A DNA stretch of 64,000 nucleotides. Origin: Acridotheres tristis (taxonomy: Eukaryota > Chordata > Aves > Passeriformes > Sturnidae). Made by a program: the position numbers and the translations under genes. The DNA lies in the NCBI GenBank assembly GCA_037013685.1, contig CM072884.1:6758001-6822000 (forward strand). Direction: 5' to 3'. The notes under the pieces were generated by a model. It was not told where the DNA came from. It searched no databases and saw only the letters and a list, made by a program, of their open reading frames with translations. Of the stretch, positions 35,701 to 47,273 are shown one piece after another; the stretch's first letter is position 1; every line of letters starts with the position of its first letter.

Positions 35701-38700
35701 GTCTTCATAATGGTTTCATAATCTGTCTCTGGTTATAACAATCTTTAGAAACATCAAAGAAGAACCAGAAAATTTATAATATTTAGCACTTACTTTCCCA
35801 CTATAATCTTTATTGATCTTTAATTATTACATTTCATAATATCTGTTTTATACTGTTGCTTCCAAGCTTGTTTATTGCAATCCTTTCTTTCCTTGAATTT
35901 CTATTTGCAACTAGAAATATAAATCAGTGAACAAGGAGCAGAATTGCAGATCTAATGTTTTAATGCTCTCATTTGAATTTGTAAGATTTCTAGAATGATT
36001 TGTTATCATGAATTTTTGCTGTTTAATTTACAGTGTTGTTAAATGAGCAAAATTCTCCTGTTTTAATAATATCCTTTAGCAATATGTTCTAGCTGGGGGA
36101 AAAAAACCAACAAACCAAAAAAACCCCACTCTCGATTATAAGTTTGAAACTGATGTTCTTTCTCTCAGTATGCATTCCTGAATTGTAAATCAGGGAGAAC
36201 AGAAACTCCCAGTCTTCTCACTTTGTTCTAGTCAATATTAATGCTTGTTTTTATTATGCATTCATGTATTTTTCCTTTCTTGGAGGGAATGAAGTGCATT
36301 GCTGTATATTTTAAGGAGTCTTTTCATATTCCTCTCACTCCTCTTTAACTTCTTGTGCTTTTTCTTCTCACACCTTGTTAACACTCCAAATTTTTGACTT
36401 GGACTTTTGAGTTGGACAACTTGATATTTCTGTCTTAGGGATTAACATATGGTTTTACATTGGAGTCTAGCAGCTAATATTTTCTTTTTTTAGAAACTCA
36501 CCTGAAGATAAATTGATTCAAGTCAGTTTGAAGCCAATAATTTTCCAGCCTTTTTCAGAAATATACCATTTTTCCTGGACATTTTAGTACAAGCATAAAA
36601 TTATGAGTAAAAGGCGTTAGATGACTCTGACAAAGTATTAGGACTAATTGTTGTCATCCACAATCTAATTGCATGGTTCCATACTTATTCCTTCTAGTTT
36701 TTGTTCTAGTATATTTTAAATAAATTTTTAGAAAATGTAATTTCTGCAAAGGAAGGCCTGCTCTCTTCACTGTTTGGGGCAACCTTTGGACAGTTATAGA
36801 TTACCTTCTTTGCCAAGGTCAAAGGAGATCAAAACTAAGATTCATGTAAATATCCTAGCCACCAGACCTACATAAAGTGAGGGGCAGAAAAAGGAACAGG
36901 ATAGAGATGTAAGCTAGAAAAGGCTGTTACCTGAATATTGTTTCAGCACTTGTTATAAAATTTGATTTTTTTTTTGAAACAGAATTAAATCACTTATTCT
37001 AACCCTTCCCAGTGGAAGTTGAAAATGTTTGGGTTTAACTACCTACTCATTTTTCAGAAAATTATTAACCAAAGTATGTTTTATCAGTCATTCTAGGTTA
37101 ATGTAAAGTGCCTAATGTGGGTATATTCATGTGTAAGTATGCTTAAAAAAATTAGGAACTTTGCAGAAGCTTAACAGAACTTGCAGGTTTTATCATTAAT
37201 TCATGATGAAATTAATCAAATGTTCATGCAGATATACATGGGAGATACCTGCATATCCTTTTGCTATGTCCCACTCGTGTCAGATTTGGTACACCATAAA
37301 AATTGTTCCAATCGGCCTGCAATATTTTCTTTATAACAAGAAAACAAATGAATGGTTTCGAGTACAGTTCAAAGAACAAGACTGGTGTAGTGCTGCTTTA
37401 TGATCTCTGCTCGGAGTCTGTGTAATACATTCCTGACCTTTCAAGAAACAGTGTTTTTCTTTCAAATGTAGTTTCTTTTTTTATGAGCCTACGTGTCTGT
37501 GGGTCGGGGAGGACAGCAATGGAGCACTGTGGCAAATTGAGCAGCACAAAATGCCACTGTCTCTGCAATTGAATCCGAGTTGTTCAACATACCCTGTGTG
37601 CTAAAATAGCTGAGCAGTGTGTTTTGCTTCACATGGTAGAAAGCTGGATTTCCCCAGGGAAAGGCTTGTTATATCTGTTCTTTTTCTAAGTGTATGTTAT
37701 GATTTCAGTGAATGTTAAGACATGCAAATAACCAATTTTATTGTCCAACTTGTTCTGTTTGTAAAACAGACTCCCATCAAAACCAGTTTCTCAGTGGATA
37801 GGAAAAGGTCAAAATACAAGATTTTATTGGAACAGTTTTGCATATAGAAATACAAGACAGTGGAATGATGATAATGGCTGTTAGAGAAATAAGTGACAGA
37901 CTTCAGAGAGCAATTAAAGAGTCACTACTTTGGTGTCTGCTGCTGCTGCCTTGGCACCTGTGGCTCATCAGCAAGTGAGTGTTAATATTCAGATACTGCT
38001 TAGGTGTTTGCTTGTCAGACTGTAGGGTATGTCAAATGATAATTTGGAATAAAACCCCTCAGAAGTAAAGTATTTGAGGGAGCTTTTGAATAAGAATTGG
38101 AGAAAACAGTTATTCTGGTGAGTAAAGTACAACTGTTGAAGCTGAAAATAGTTTTCTTTTTCCTTATTCAGCAGAACCAGAAAATTTTTGTTTCTGATGT
38201 TGAATTACTTTAAGTGATGGAAGCTAATTTCCTCTAGGTAAACATTAGAAAAGTTGTTGAGATGAGCTTTTGTTATTTGCCTTCAGTGCAAATAATGATT
38301 TATATAAGGAAGGCTGGTGGGGGGTTTAAGTATATGTGATGACTTGTTCTCCTTAAATACCTATGAAGTTGCAAGTGAGGATATTGATTGTGATATTGAT
38401 CAGCTCATTGATGGTGATGAGACATCACTGTATTAATTATAAGGTCCTACATTTACTGCATAACTGTTCATTCTTCTCTCTCTCTTTTTACTTCTTTCTC
38501 ATAGCTATGCAATGTGGATGACTAAGAGTGTGTTTTATTTTGTGTCTTTATTTATTCTTCTCCAGGTGTAATCATAGCACTCAGAACAAATGAGAAATTG
38601 TGAATCCTCATCCAGCAGCCATTTCAAAGGGGAGTTGTTCTGGTTTTCTTTCCCCTGTGTAAAGTTCAAATGCACTTTGCTTCATAGGCAGTGAAAGGCA

Positions 38701-39189
38701 AGGAAACAGCAAGAAGAAATGAAAGTCATGTTTCCCTTATTCGCTATCATTTCTTCAAATATTTTTATTTTTTATTATTATTCTATGACCCTTTGTGTGC
38801 CATAGGGTGGTTTAATAGCCTGGTATACAAAAGAAAAGGGAATAAAAAGCTTTGATATCACAAAAATGGAGTAAATGGCTGAATTAAAACTAGTAGCTGT
38901 CAGAGGGGAAGAAAGGTAACTTCTGAAACATTTTAGAATCTCATGTAGAAATACACTATGCTCGGAATGTCACTTTCATTTTGGCTATTCCAGTGGCTGC
39001 AGTACTTGAAAAAAATCAGAATTCCAATCACGTCCTAGGACTGTTGCTCACTGTTTACTTTTGAGTTCACTTGTCCCACTGTGTCCAGCTGAATTATTCA
39101 AATTTGGGTTGAAGTCTACTGGACAAGTGACAGGAGGTTTATGAGCCTAGGGGAGACTTGTACTAGAAATAAGACAGGCAGCTCACTGT
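35701..39189. other. Noncoding DNA between the two candidate 3' ends
   Basis: No gene is supported. A GC-richer unique segment lies at about 37470-37680. A short acidic frame near 38330-38438 arises from a repeated 12-bp word (gatattgattgt) and lacks an acceptor. Confidence 0.45.
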
Positions 39190-39617
39190 ATCTTCGGGTC
39201 ACATTATTTATTGATTTTATTTTAAATGTTATTCCATAGAAATAACTTTACAAGGTTCACAAAATATTTTCTTAGGGCTGGAATAGACATCAATATGATA
39301 CAAACAAAATAATACAACAGCAGTATGTCATCACTCTGCAAAGATATAACTACCAACAAATCTTTAAAAAAAACCCCAGACTTTAGTGTTCCAGTCTTTT
39401 AAAACCATACAGGGGAAGAATTACTGCTTTTAGCCCTACTTAGGAGAAAGACAAAGCAGCATCAGACAGTGAGGAGCAGCTGAGGAGATGCAAAGCTGAA
39501 ATGAGCTTACTTTGTTACTGTTAGACCAAGTACTGCACCTATTTTTTTAAAAACTTTTTTCCACTTTTTGAACTTGTAAGTGCACTGTTAAAGATATGGA
39601 AACACTGAGAATGGATG
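39190..39617 (-). other. Predicted 3' UTR of the minus-strand gene
   Basis: Minus-strand sequence after the TAA stop runs about 0.4 kb to two closely spaced AATAAA hexamers. It is AT-rich and has the loose, non-repetitive texture of a 3' UTR. The cleavage site is placed by the expected distance from the last hexamer and is approximate. Confidence 0.5.
39207..39221 (-). promoter_or_regulatory. Paired AATAAA polyadenylation signals
   Basis: Two canonical hexamers on the minus strand, at plus positions 39216-39221 and 39207-39212, nine bases apart. Cleavage would be expected about 10-30 nt further, near 39180-39197. Confidence 0.5.
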
Positions 39618-39810
39618 TTAACTTCCTGAGGCTCTGGGATCTCTGAGGGGTAGCTGCTGGTGAATCTTCTTTGAGCTAGAAGATGTCATCTCCAACTTTT
39701 CATCCTTGTCCTTTGTGGAAGTTACCTTCTCTGTAGTAAAGCTGACAGTGGATGTTTGCCTCTGCTTTGCTTCTTTTCCAAGTGGCTCAGTAAAGACACT
39801 GGCCTTTGGA
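39618..39810 (-). CDS. Last coding exon of an unidentified gene (C-terminal 63 residues)
   Basis: Read on the minus strand, a pyrimidine tract ending in 'cagtcttaccag' is followed by one base completing a codon, 63 sense codons and a TAA stop. The peptide is polar and rich in Lys, Ser, Thr and Glu, with the stretch KDKDEKLEMTSSSSKK and the C-terminus DPRASGS. There is no hydrophobic segment, signal or cysteine, so it looks like a disordered cytosolic or nuclear tail, perhaps phosphorylated. No ATG is needed because earlier exons would lie at higher coordinates; an alternative acceptor 9 nt upstream ('cattcttcag') keeps the frame. The following sequence has two AATAAA signals at UTR-like distance. 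The other two frames are closed near the start. I cannot name the gene. Sixty-three open codons alone are not decisive; the combination of acceptor, composition and 3' end makes this the strongest gene evidence here. Confidence 0.55.
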
Positions 39811-39841
39811 CTGGTAAGACTGAAGAATGAATGAAAAAAGA
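39811..39841 (-). other. Splice acceptor and pyrimidine tract
   Basis: On the minus strand this reads as a T- and C-rich tract followed by 'cag', directly before the last exon. The tract is largely made of an ATTC-type simple repeat (plus strand GAAT), so repeat length could affect acceptor strength. An in-frame TAG further upstream (about 39866) closes the coding frame inside the intron. Confidence 0.5.
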
Positions 39842-39856
39842 ATGAATGAAGAATGA
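39823..39856. repeat. (GAAT)n imperfect microsatellite
   Basis: Two copies of aagaatgaatgaa-like sequence separated by a few A bases, overlapping the pyrimidine tract of the minus-strand acceptor. Confidence 0.8.
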
Positions 39857-42800
39857 TCCTTTTTACCTACTCTGGCATGTCAAGAAAACAGATGAAAATT
39901 GAGAAGCTGGAGAGCTACTAATTTTTGAATGCTCGTGGTTGTGGGCTTCAGGGTTAAGAGTCAATGCCTTAGAGAGTCATAAACTATATAATTAATAAAT
40001 TTGTTTGAAGCTGGCAGCTTCACTGGTCCTCTCCTGACATGATGTGAGGCAGGCTAGAAAATAGTCATCTTCCCCAGTCACGGATTTGAGTTAAGAGGAA
40101 AAATAAAGCCACTGATATAAGGCCAGGGAATAAAACAAAGCTTCCTGAGCTGCTTTCTTGATATTCAGCTCTAGAAATGCATGTAGTGGAGTTGTGCCAT
40201 CTTATGTTTGGAATAATGATAGGCTAATAAAAAGATTAAATTTCTCTTCATATCAGTCCAGAGAGGAGTAATCTGAATCAGGACTTTGCACATACAAATC
40301 TGCACCAACCCAACCCTTGTTTGCAAATGAGTTCCATAACAATAGGCCTAAGTGTTAGTATGACACTGGTATGCCTTGCTAAAAATTATATCTTATTATG
40401 TGGCCATTCAATGTTCTCTCAGTATGAGTTGTGAAATGTCCTGTTTGGGGCTTGGGAGTAAATGGGATTTGCTTCATTTTGTTTGGTTGGTTTTGACTTT
40501 TTCAAATTTTCTCCTATTGGGGGAAAAAAAAAAAGAAGCCAAATAAATATTTCCTGCTTACCAGCTGAAAAAGCATAGAGCATAGATACAGCATGCTGCT
40601 GTCCAAACTGTGATCAGAAATTGAGGGTTGTAGTGGTAGTCTTAGAACTGAGGAAAATTCTCATTTAAATCTGTCTTTAGCAAGCTGCATACATTATACA
40701 TTCAAATATATGTATTTACATGAACATAAAATTGAGATGGATGTACAGGTGGTATGCTCCAAGAAAGAGTCAGAAAAAAAGATTAAGGTTAAATGTGTAT
40801 TTAAAAGTAGGGTTTTAAAAACGCTTGCTTTTCTTAAATGCAAATTCAGATGTTTTGAAAAGTTAAATAGGATTCAGTTGTTTGAGGATTACTTTGTGTA
40901 TGGCTTGGATTTAAATCACAGGGCATTTCAGATCAGCTACTCTGTTCAAAGCAGTTGCTGTTAAAGGATTTATACATGATATTGCTTCCAGGGTATTAGT
41001 ATAGGAGGTCTTCTAGCCGATTTTGAAGAGAAATGTAGATTTTTACATTGTCCTTGTCTAATGTGTATTTTTTTGAGCAATCTTGATCTGCTGTCTAAAG
41101 GTATTAACTGGTTCAAAATCATTGACGTTGTCTAGAGTTATGCTATATGAAACCATGCTTTCCATTTAAATGTAAAAATAAAATTTCTAGAATAACAAAA
41201 AGTTCTTAGAATCATGCATTCAGTAATTCAGATCCTTAAGAAACACACAGCTGATACTTCACTAAGGGTAATATGAATATCTTGGATTATCATTATGTAG
41301 CATTTCCCCGACAGGATGAAAAGAACATAGAGTTCTTATGAGTGGAGAAAAAAAAATATATAAGATTTTTGGTAAGCTTTTTAAGAAAATGAAATATGCC
41401 TACAGTATTTCACCCACAAACAGATGGCCAAACATAACAAACCAATAGTATGTAAATACCAGTGTTAAGAAGATCTGTTGCAATGCATGAAAAATTACTG
41501 GTTTCTTGGCTGCTACATTCATAGAGACTAAACCTTCACCCAGAAGAGTAGGATATATGTTATTTTTTCCATAGAGACAGATGTAGACTCAAAGTTGCCA
41601 TCATTTAAAAGTCCATTTTTTGAAGAGTGCAATTCAGAATCAACAGACGCCCTTTAGAACTTGTAAATGTGAAATAAATGCGCAGAGATCAAAAGTCTGA
41701 AGATGCAGGCAGTGAAAGGAAATGCTGTTCTGTTTTCACGAGGGCTGAGAGTCCCTTGCACCCACATAAGTCTGTGAGAGAGAACTTGTGGTGGAAACTT
41801 GAAAACTGGAGCAGAGTTGTTGCAGCAGGCAGTCTGTGATACAGTGAACTTCTGGTTCTGTGTCACACCATCATCAGAACACTGGCACTAAAATGTGTCT
41901 TCCTGCTTAAATTCACAAGAAAAGCAATGATCCAGATTGCATCTTAATGTGCTGCTCCTGGAAGCACAATTTATTAACTACCATCAAGACCTACAGTCTT
42001 TTTCCAGGTGTGCTGCAAATAGCATCTCTAGTATTTGAAGACTAAAGTATGCTAAGGGTGTTTGCTCATTCAAATTGCAATAATGAGGGATCTTGTTTTA
42101 ATTTTAGAAAGGTCTGCACAAGTGACTCAACTTGTGACCTCAGACAATTGATTTAAAATCTTCCTCTGACAATGGCTTGTCTTCTCTGGAATGTGAATGG
42201 TGCTGGTTTTACTCCCCTTGTCTAGTAAAGCATTTTGAGTTCCTTGGATTAGAAACTTTTGTCTGTCCTTGGTTCTGTACAGCATTGTGCAAAGTAGAAG
42301 TCAAACATTACAAAATATGGGCTGGGCAGAGATCCCAGTTTTGAACTGAGATTTTTCTGCTTATTATTTTAGAAGAAACAGAAAAATGTACTAGAATTTT
42401 CTGGAAATTGTTAGATATGATAAAGCGAGTATTGATTATTTATAGTCTAAATTATTAGCCATGAATTAAAAGTGCTTAGACAAATTATTTCTTTAAGAAA
42501 ATAACCCATTTCAAAAAATTACTTTTTGTGCAGTTAATCAAAATATGGTTTTGAATATTCTCTAAAATAAAATTACAAAAAATAGCATATATTTTTGAGA
42601 TAAAAGTCTCTTTTAATGTTTTCCCTTATTGTTCTTTTTTACTAATATAGTAAGATTTTCTGGATCCTTTAATTATTATTCCTGTTTTCATCAGGATCAG
42701 GGAAATAATTCTCTGGTTTGAGATTTTCAGGAAGTACTACTTGTAATATATTCTTTCCTAAAGAAGACTAAGATAGCCCAATATCCTTGCATCTTACAAT

Positions 42801-43121
42801 TTTCAAAGTATATTTTCCTGGTATTATATATCTTCAAATCATTAGAAATAATATGTGGCAACATGCTTTTGGGAATTTGCATATAGTTGACTATATTTGA
42901 CTACAGTTGACTATAGCCAAGTCTTTTTAAAAACCAAGTTTAGAGATTTGTTTGCTGTTATGTCCCTAAATCAAAGATGTGGATTATTTCAGGAATACTG
43001 TGACCAAATCGAATTCAAGACCTCCTGAACATGAAAGCTGAGGAAACAGATGTGAGCATTATGTGTTCAGGTATTTAAACGTGCTTTATCTTACTCTGTT
43101 GCTGTGTGATGGTTGTTAGGG
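39857..43121. other. Probable intronic or upstream DNA of the minus-strand gene
   Basis: No further exon of the gene was recognised. A minus frame at 41654-41866 has only weak splice context. A 10-bp triple repeat lies at 42887-42916. Confidence 0.4.
42887..42916. repeat. Three copies of a 10-bp unit
   Basis: TTGACTAYAK-type unit at 42887-42896, 42897-42906 and 42907-42916, with changes only in the last bases. Confidence 0.85.
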
Positions 43122-43256
43122 AAGATGGGTCTGTCCTTGGTCACCACAGAGCAGAGATCAGTGCCTGCCCCTCCTCTTCCCCTCATGAGGAAGTTGGAAC
43201 TGCAAGGAGATCTCCTCTCAGTCTCCTCCAGGCTGAACAGAACCAGTGCTCCTTCT
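43122..43256 (-). mobile_element. CR1 LINE internal fragment, antisense
   Basis: The minus strand reads as the CR1 region just upstream of the 3' UTR: the reverse complements of 'ctcctccaggctgaacag', 'gagatctcctctcagt', 'ctcatgaggaagttgg', 'cctgcccctcctcttccc' and 'ttggtcaccacagagcaga' appear in CR1 order. Both ends are lost, including the 3' terminal repeats, so it is a broken internal piece. A 97-codon plus frame across it is antisense to the element and not a gene. Confidence 0.88.
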
Positions 43257-45199
43257 TTAGATGCTGTCTAAGGGAAAATGAAAGCCTGTTTAGTTGCTAT
43301 CCATTTATTATTCAGGAACCCTATATAAAAAGATACTGGAGAAGAGAACAGGTACTTCTGGACAGGTCACAGAAAGAAGGATTATCTCCAAGCATGTGAA
43401 AGTGGCTGTTTTCCAAAGAGAATGCTGGTTCCTGAAATTTTAACGAAATGTTCTTCACGTTTCCTTCCTCCTCTCCCTAAGGAATCATGTCTTTTTTAGA
43501 GGTAATGCATCCTGGAATTCCTCTTATGTCAGTATTCCCTCTCTCAATCTTACACCATTTTATCTGGTATGGAAGTACCATGGAAGAATATGAGTCAGTA
43601 GCCATTAAAAAGTTTCTGGTTTCTGATATAAACACAAGAGGAATACAATGAAGGATAATATTGTTCTGAAATAGACACTGAAGGACTCTTTCAAATTTGT
43701 CAGCATTAGTATGTCAGAGCAAAGTGTCAAGTTGTAAAGAATGTATTTATAATTTTGTCTCAGTTTTGATACCATTGTTAAATTTGATTAATTTCTTTAG
43801 TTTCCTCAGCTCTGTTCTCACTCTGGGTAAGATGCTCCCTTGCCTCCATTCTCTTTTCATACTTTGCCAACTTTCCTTGTAGAGAGCTGAAAATGTGTTA
43901 GAGATCATTAACATGACTAATCTCATAGTACTTTTACAATAAACATTGCTAGCTCTAGCAAGATAGACCATTTCCCTCTCTATGTTCTGAAATTATGGAA
44001 GTAAGCTCTAAATTCTGTTGCTCTCAAATGTTCTCCTATTGATGCCTCTCCATTTGGCTTTCCTGTGTGAAATTTATGTTAAGTCTAATATGACCACAGC
44101 CTGGTAGCAGAGATTGTTTTGTCTCTCAGAGTGTTATCACCTGGGTTACATGAGCAAGAGCAAAGCTGATGGGGGGAAAATTGAATTAACAACACAAACA
44201 TAAGTTTTGTAGTGAAATTAATTGATAATGTTTACATTTAAAGCGCAAAGTATAGCAAATACAATGCCAGTCTGGTTACATTAATATGAAGAGAAACAGA
44301 GAAACATTATTATAATAACAATTTATTACTTGTACAATTTAATAAGGAACATTTTCTGGTGACAAGCTGGTTAATAAGAGCAGGCAGTCAGAATTGAATA
44401 TGCTTAGGGAGCAAATGATAGTTTTTATTCCTATGGGTTTAGTTTCAAATTGTCTAGGTTTTCTGCAAATGGGAAAATGAGAAATCATCCAGTGGTAATT
44501 GTGAAAAATTTCCCTCTCCTGTTTTCTTCAACCACTTAATCAGTTTCTTATTGCAGGATTCATTTGCAACTTGCTCAGTTTTGAATTAGATGAGCAATTA
44601 TTCAGTTTTTTTCTTAACAGACTTGGGCTTCTGGATTTTTTTCTTGCAATTCTGACTTTCTGGACTAATCTTTTTCCATTCCCTCCTCTTTTTATTACTT
44701 TTTTTTGAATGTCAAAAATCTATCCTTGATGCATGGTATGCACTCTTTATAAATTTCCCATTTACTCCTATTCATTTTTTGGTGTCCCAGCACATGATTC
44801 TTCATGAGTATCTTCTGTCATATAAAAATATCCACGCTAATTGACATCTGATCTCAGGAAAACACAGCTTAACATCAAATCATACATGTTAATAGAAAGG
44901 AATTTAGGGTGTTCTCTTACTAATTAATACTCTTATGGAGTGAAAAAAGACCATAGGACAATCTCAGTGCTGAGCTTGCTAGAAATTGTTGCCAGAGTAG
45001 CCTATAAGATGTTTAATTTTTCGAATTAGTTGCTCTTTTGCACTCTTTACTTAGAGGCTGGTTTCATGTTTTCCTGGAAGGACTCAGTTTTCAGCTGTTA
45101 GCAGTTATTATACAGCTGAATTACAATAGCACACAAAATGTGAGTGGTGCATTCCAACCATAAAATGATGCATCTTTTGCTCAGAGGATTTGTGTTCCA
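43257..45199. other. AT-rich noncoding DNA
   Basis: No gene or repeat family was recognised. Pyrimidine-rich patches occur but without a following open frame. Confidence 0.5.
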
Positions 45200-45250
45200 T
45201 ATCACTGAATCAGTGGAGTTGTGCCAGGTTATGCCATCTGAGGATTTGGC
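45200..45250 (+). repeat. Possible ancient amniote dispersed repeat
   Basis: The order 'tcagtggagttgtgcc', then 'gttatgccatctgagga', then 'tttggcc' recalls an old dispersed repeat common in turtles and crocodilians whose consensus reads like 'tggagttatgc...ttacaccagctgaggatctggcc'. I cannot name the family with certainty and the match is from memory. Confidence 0.3.
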
Positions 45251-47208
45251 CTTCAGTAGCACACATTATTCCATTTCCAAGGGCCATTACTCAAATAGAA
45301 TAACCCAATCACATTACAGGCCAAATGTCTGCTGCTCCAAACTTTGGTACAGGAACTTCCCTTCCCTAATTGTTGTGATAGTAAATTAAAGTACAGGTGG
45401 GCAGTAGTACAAAATTTATATGATATTTCTTTTTTCTCTCTTCTAGACGTAATTTGAGGTCCTGTGGAAGTGAGATGTGACTTTCAAAATGGACAATGAT
45501 TTTGTTTATTTGAACTGCCCCTGTTAAAATTTCTAATTTTAGTGAAAGCTGTTAGGATGTAGGATTTAAATGTACTGAGGGCTAGACTTGGGCCCTTAGA
45601 ACTTAAACATTGACATGTAAGCAGCCAGAAATCCCTGTCTCCCTACTCCCTGAACTGTGATAGCTGCATAGGTCAGAGTGTGTAGCAGAATTATTTCTAA
45701 AATTGCATAATTTCTGTTAGTAATAGTACCAGAAAATGATATGTAAGTAAGGATATGGAAAAGTACTTAGAGCAAAGGTGAAATAGGAGGCCTTAGGAAC
45801 TGTATTTGGCTTTGACAAGTCAAAACAAAGCAGAAAAATTGCCTCAGTTTCAATTTATATTTCATTAGCACACCCATAACAGCAATAGAAATAACAAGGT
45901 ACAAATTTGATGACTTAGCATTCACACAGAAGCCATTAAGAAAATATTTTGTTGATATAAAAGATTTTCTGGGGCTTTATAGTGAAAGACGTGTGTACTT
46001 GATAGTGATGAAGGTTGGCTGAAAATATAGTGTAAGTAAATTCTACTCTATTGTATCTGTGGGTAAAAATAGATTGGAATATAAGGGATTATTACATATA
46101 AAGAGGTTGTTGTTACTAATATATATTCAAATGTTTGAGGATGACCTAAAATCCTAGTTTCAGGGATGATGTAGGCCCCTGATGTTTCTGAAATGGAGAG
46201 TTACTGATGGCAAGTGTTTCTGTCCACAGGGAGAGCTCAGGTTGTGCTCAAAGCCTTCCTTTCCCATCTACTCTGACAATATCAGTGCCTTGCTCAAGGA
46301 ACTCCTTGTTGCAGGTGTTCAGCCTGTGAGCCCAAGTCATTCACTGCCTCATGTCAGGCCACACTGCTGCAACTTTGAAATTTAATTAGAGCTAATCCAC
46401 GCAGTTACAATCTGCCTGGCTTTGAGCGTTTATGGAAAAGCAACAAAATGTGTCAAACCCGGGAGAAAAGACCTTTCTTTCAGACTCTGGCAGAGTGCAT
46501 TTTCCCCACGAATTATTATATTGGGAGAGAGATGTTTTTTACCATCATTAGAATAATATTAAATTGGTGAGATGTTGACAAATAGTTTCTCTTAATGTAT
46601 TTAAGATTAAATAATGGAAGACATCTAAGATTAATTTCATTTTAACGTAGCCTTGGTTTTACTCAGTGTGTAGAGAACATTCTTTAGCTGTGTTACCTAA
46701 ATGAGTTGTTAAGAATGTGCTGGATGTTGTAATATCACTTTAAATCCATCTGACGCTGATAACTTAGAAAGCTTATGGTGTCTCATGATGGTAAGAAGTG
46801 AGTAAAAATGGGCATTTTTAGGGGAATTTAGCCAAAGTGGCAATATACTGGGATGGAGTGAGTTGTCCATGTGTATCTCCTATCTTGCTTACTCTCTTCC
46901 CGAGCTGTCAGCTGGTTAAAGCACAAAATGAGAATATAGTTCCCTGATACCACAATGACAGTTTAAGTAGTACCTTTCCCTGACCATATCTTCTGTTGCC
47001 AAGTCCCTGAAAATTGCTTGCGAGAGTGTGAAGTGCATCAAATCAGATCAGGGAACTGATTTAGATTAAAAATAAAGCCTCCTTCTCCTCACCTTTATTC
47101 TTTTATCCCATTGCATTCCCTGGCCCGGGCTGACAGCTGTGCCAGCGGCTGTGTTTCCACAGCATGGAGGAGAGGAGGGAGGCAGCAGGGACAAGGACCA
47201 GGAGAATT
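45251..47208. other. Noncoding DNA with a possible conserved element at 46.38-46.52 kb
   Basis: Around 46380-46520 the text is unique and GC-richer. It packs a TAATTA homeodomain core (46383-46388), a TAATCC core of the OTX/PITX type (46393-46398) and a TTTATGG HOX/CDX-like word (46429-46435) within about 50 bp. This is suggestive of an enhancer but such words are common in AT-rich DNA. Confidence 0.3.
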
Positions 47209-47236
47209 AGTATATTTAGTATATTTAGTATATTTA

Positions 47237-47270
<34 letters not shown>
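47209..47270. repeat. 9-bp tandem repeat grading into (TA)n
   Basis: Three exact copies of agtatattt (47209-47235) and a fourth, altered copy (47236-47244) run straight into a TA dinucleotide tract reaching 47270. An 11-bp word, agaattagtat, lies at the left edge (47203-47213) and again just beyond the tract (47286-47296). Confidence 0.92.

Positions 47271-47273
<3 letters not shown>

Noticed and set aside
38330..38438. Acidic plus-strand frame ending in DIDQLIDGDETSLY
   Set aside because: It looks protein-like, but the acidic run comes from a repeated 12-bp word, an in-frame stop lies just upstream and no polypyrimidine acceptor joins the frame.
41654..41866. 70-codon minus-strand frame as an exon of the 39.6 kb gene
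   Set aside because: The only workable splice pair leaves about 32 nt, and the frame has no coding character.
43106..43399. 97-codon plus-strand frame
   Set aside because: Its first half is antisense to a CR1 fragment, so the open frame is a by-product of the repeat.
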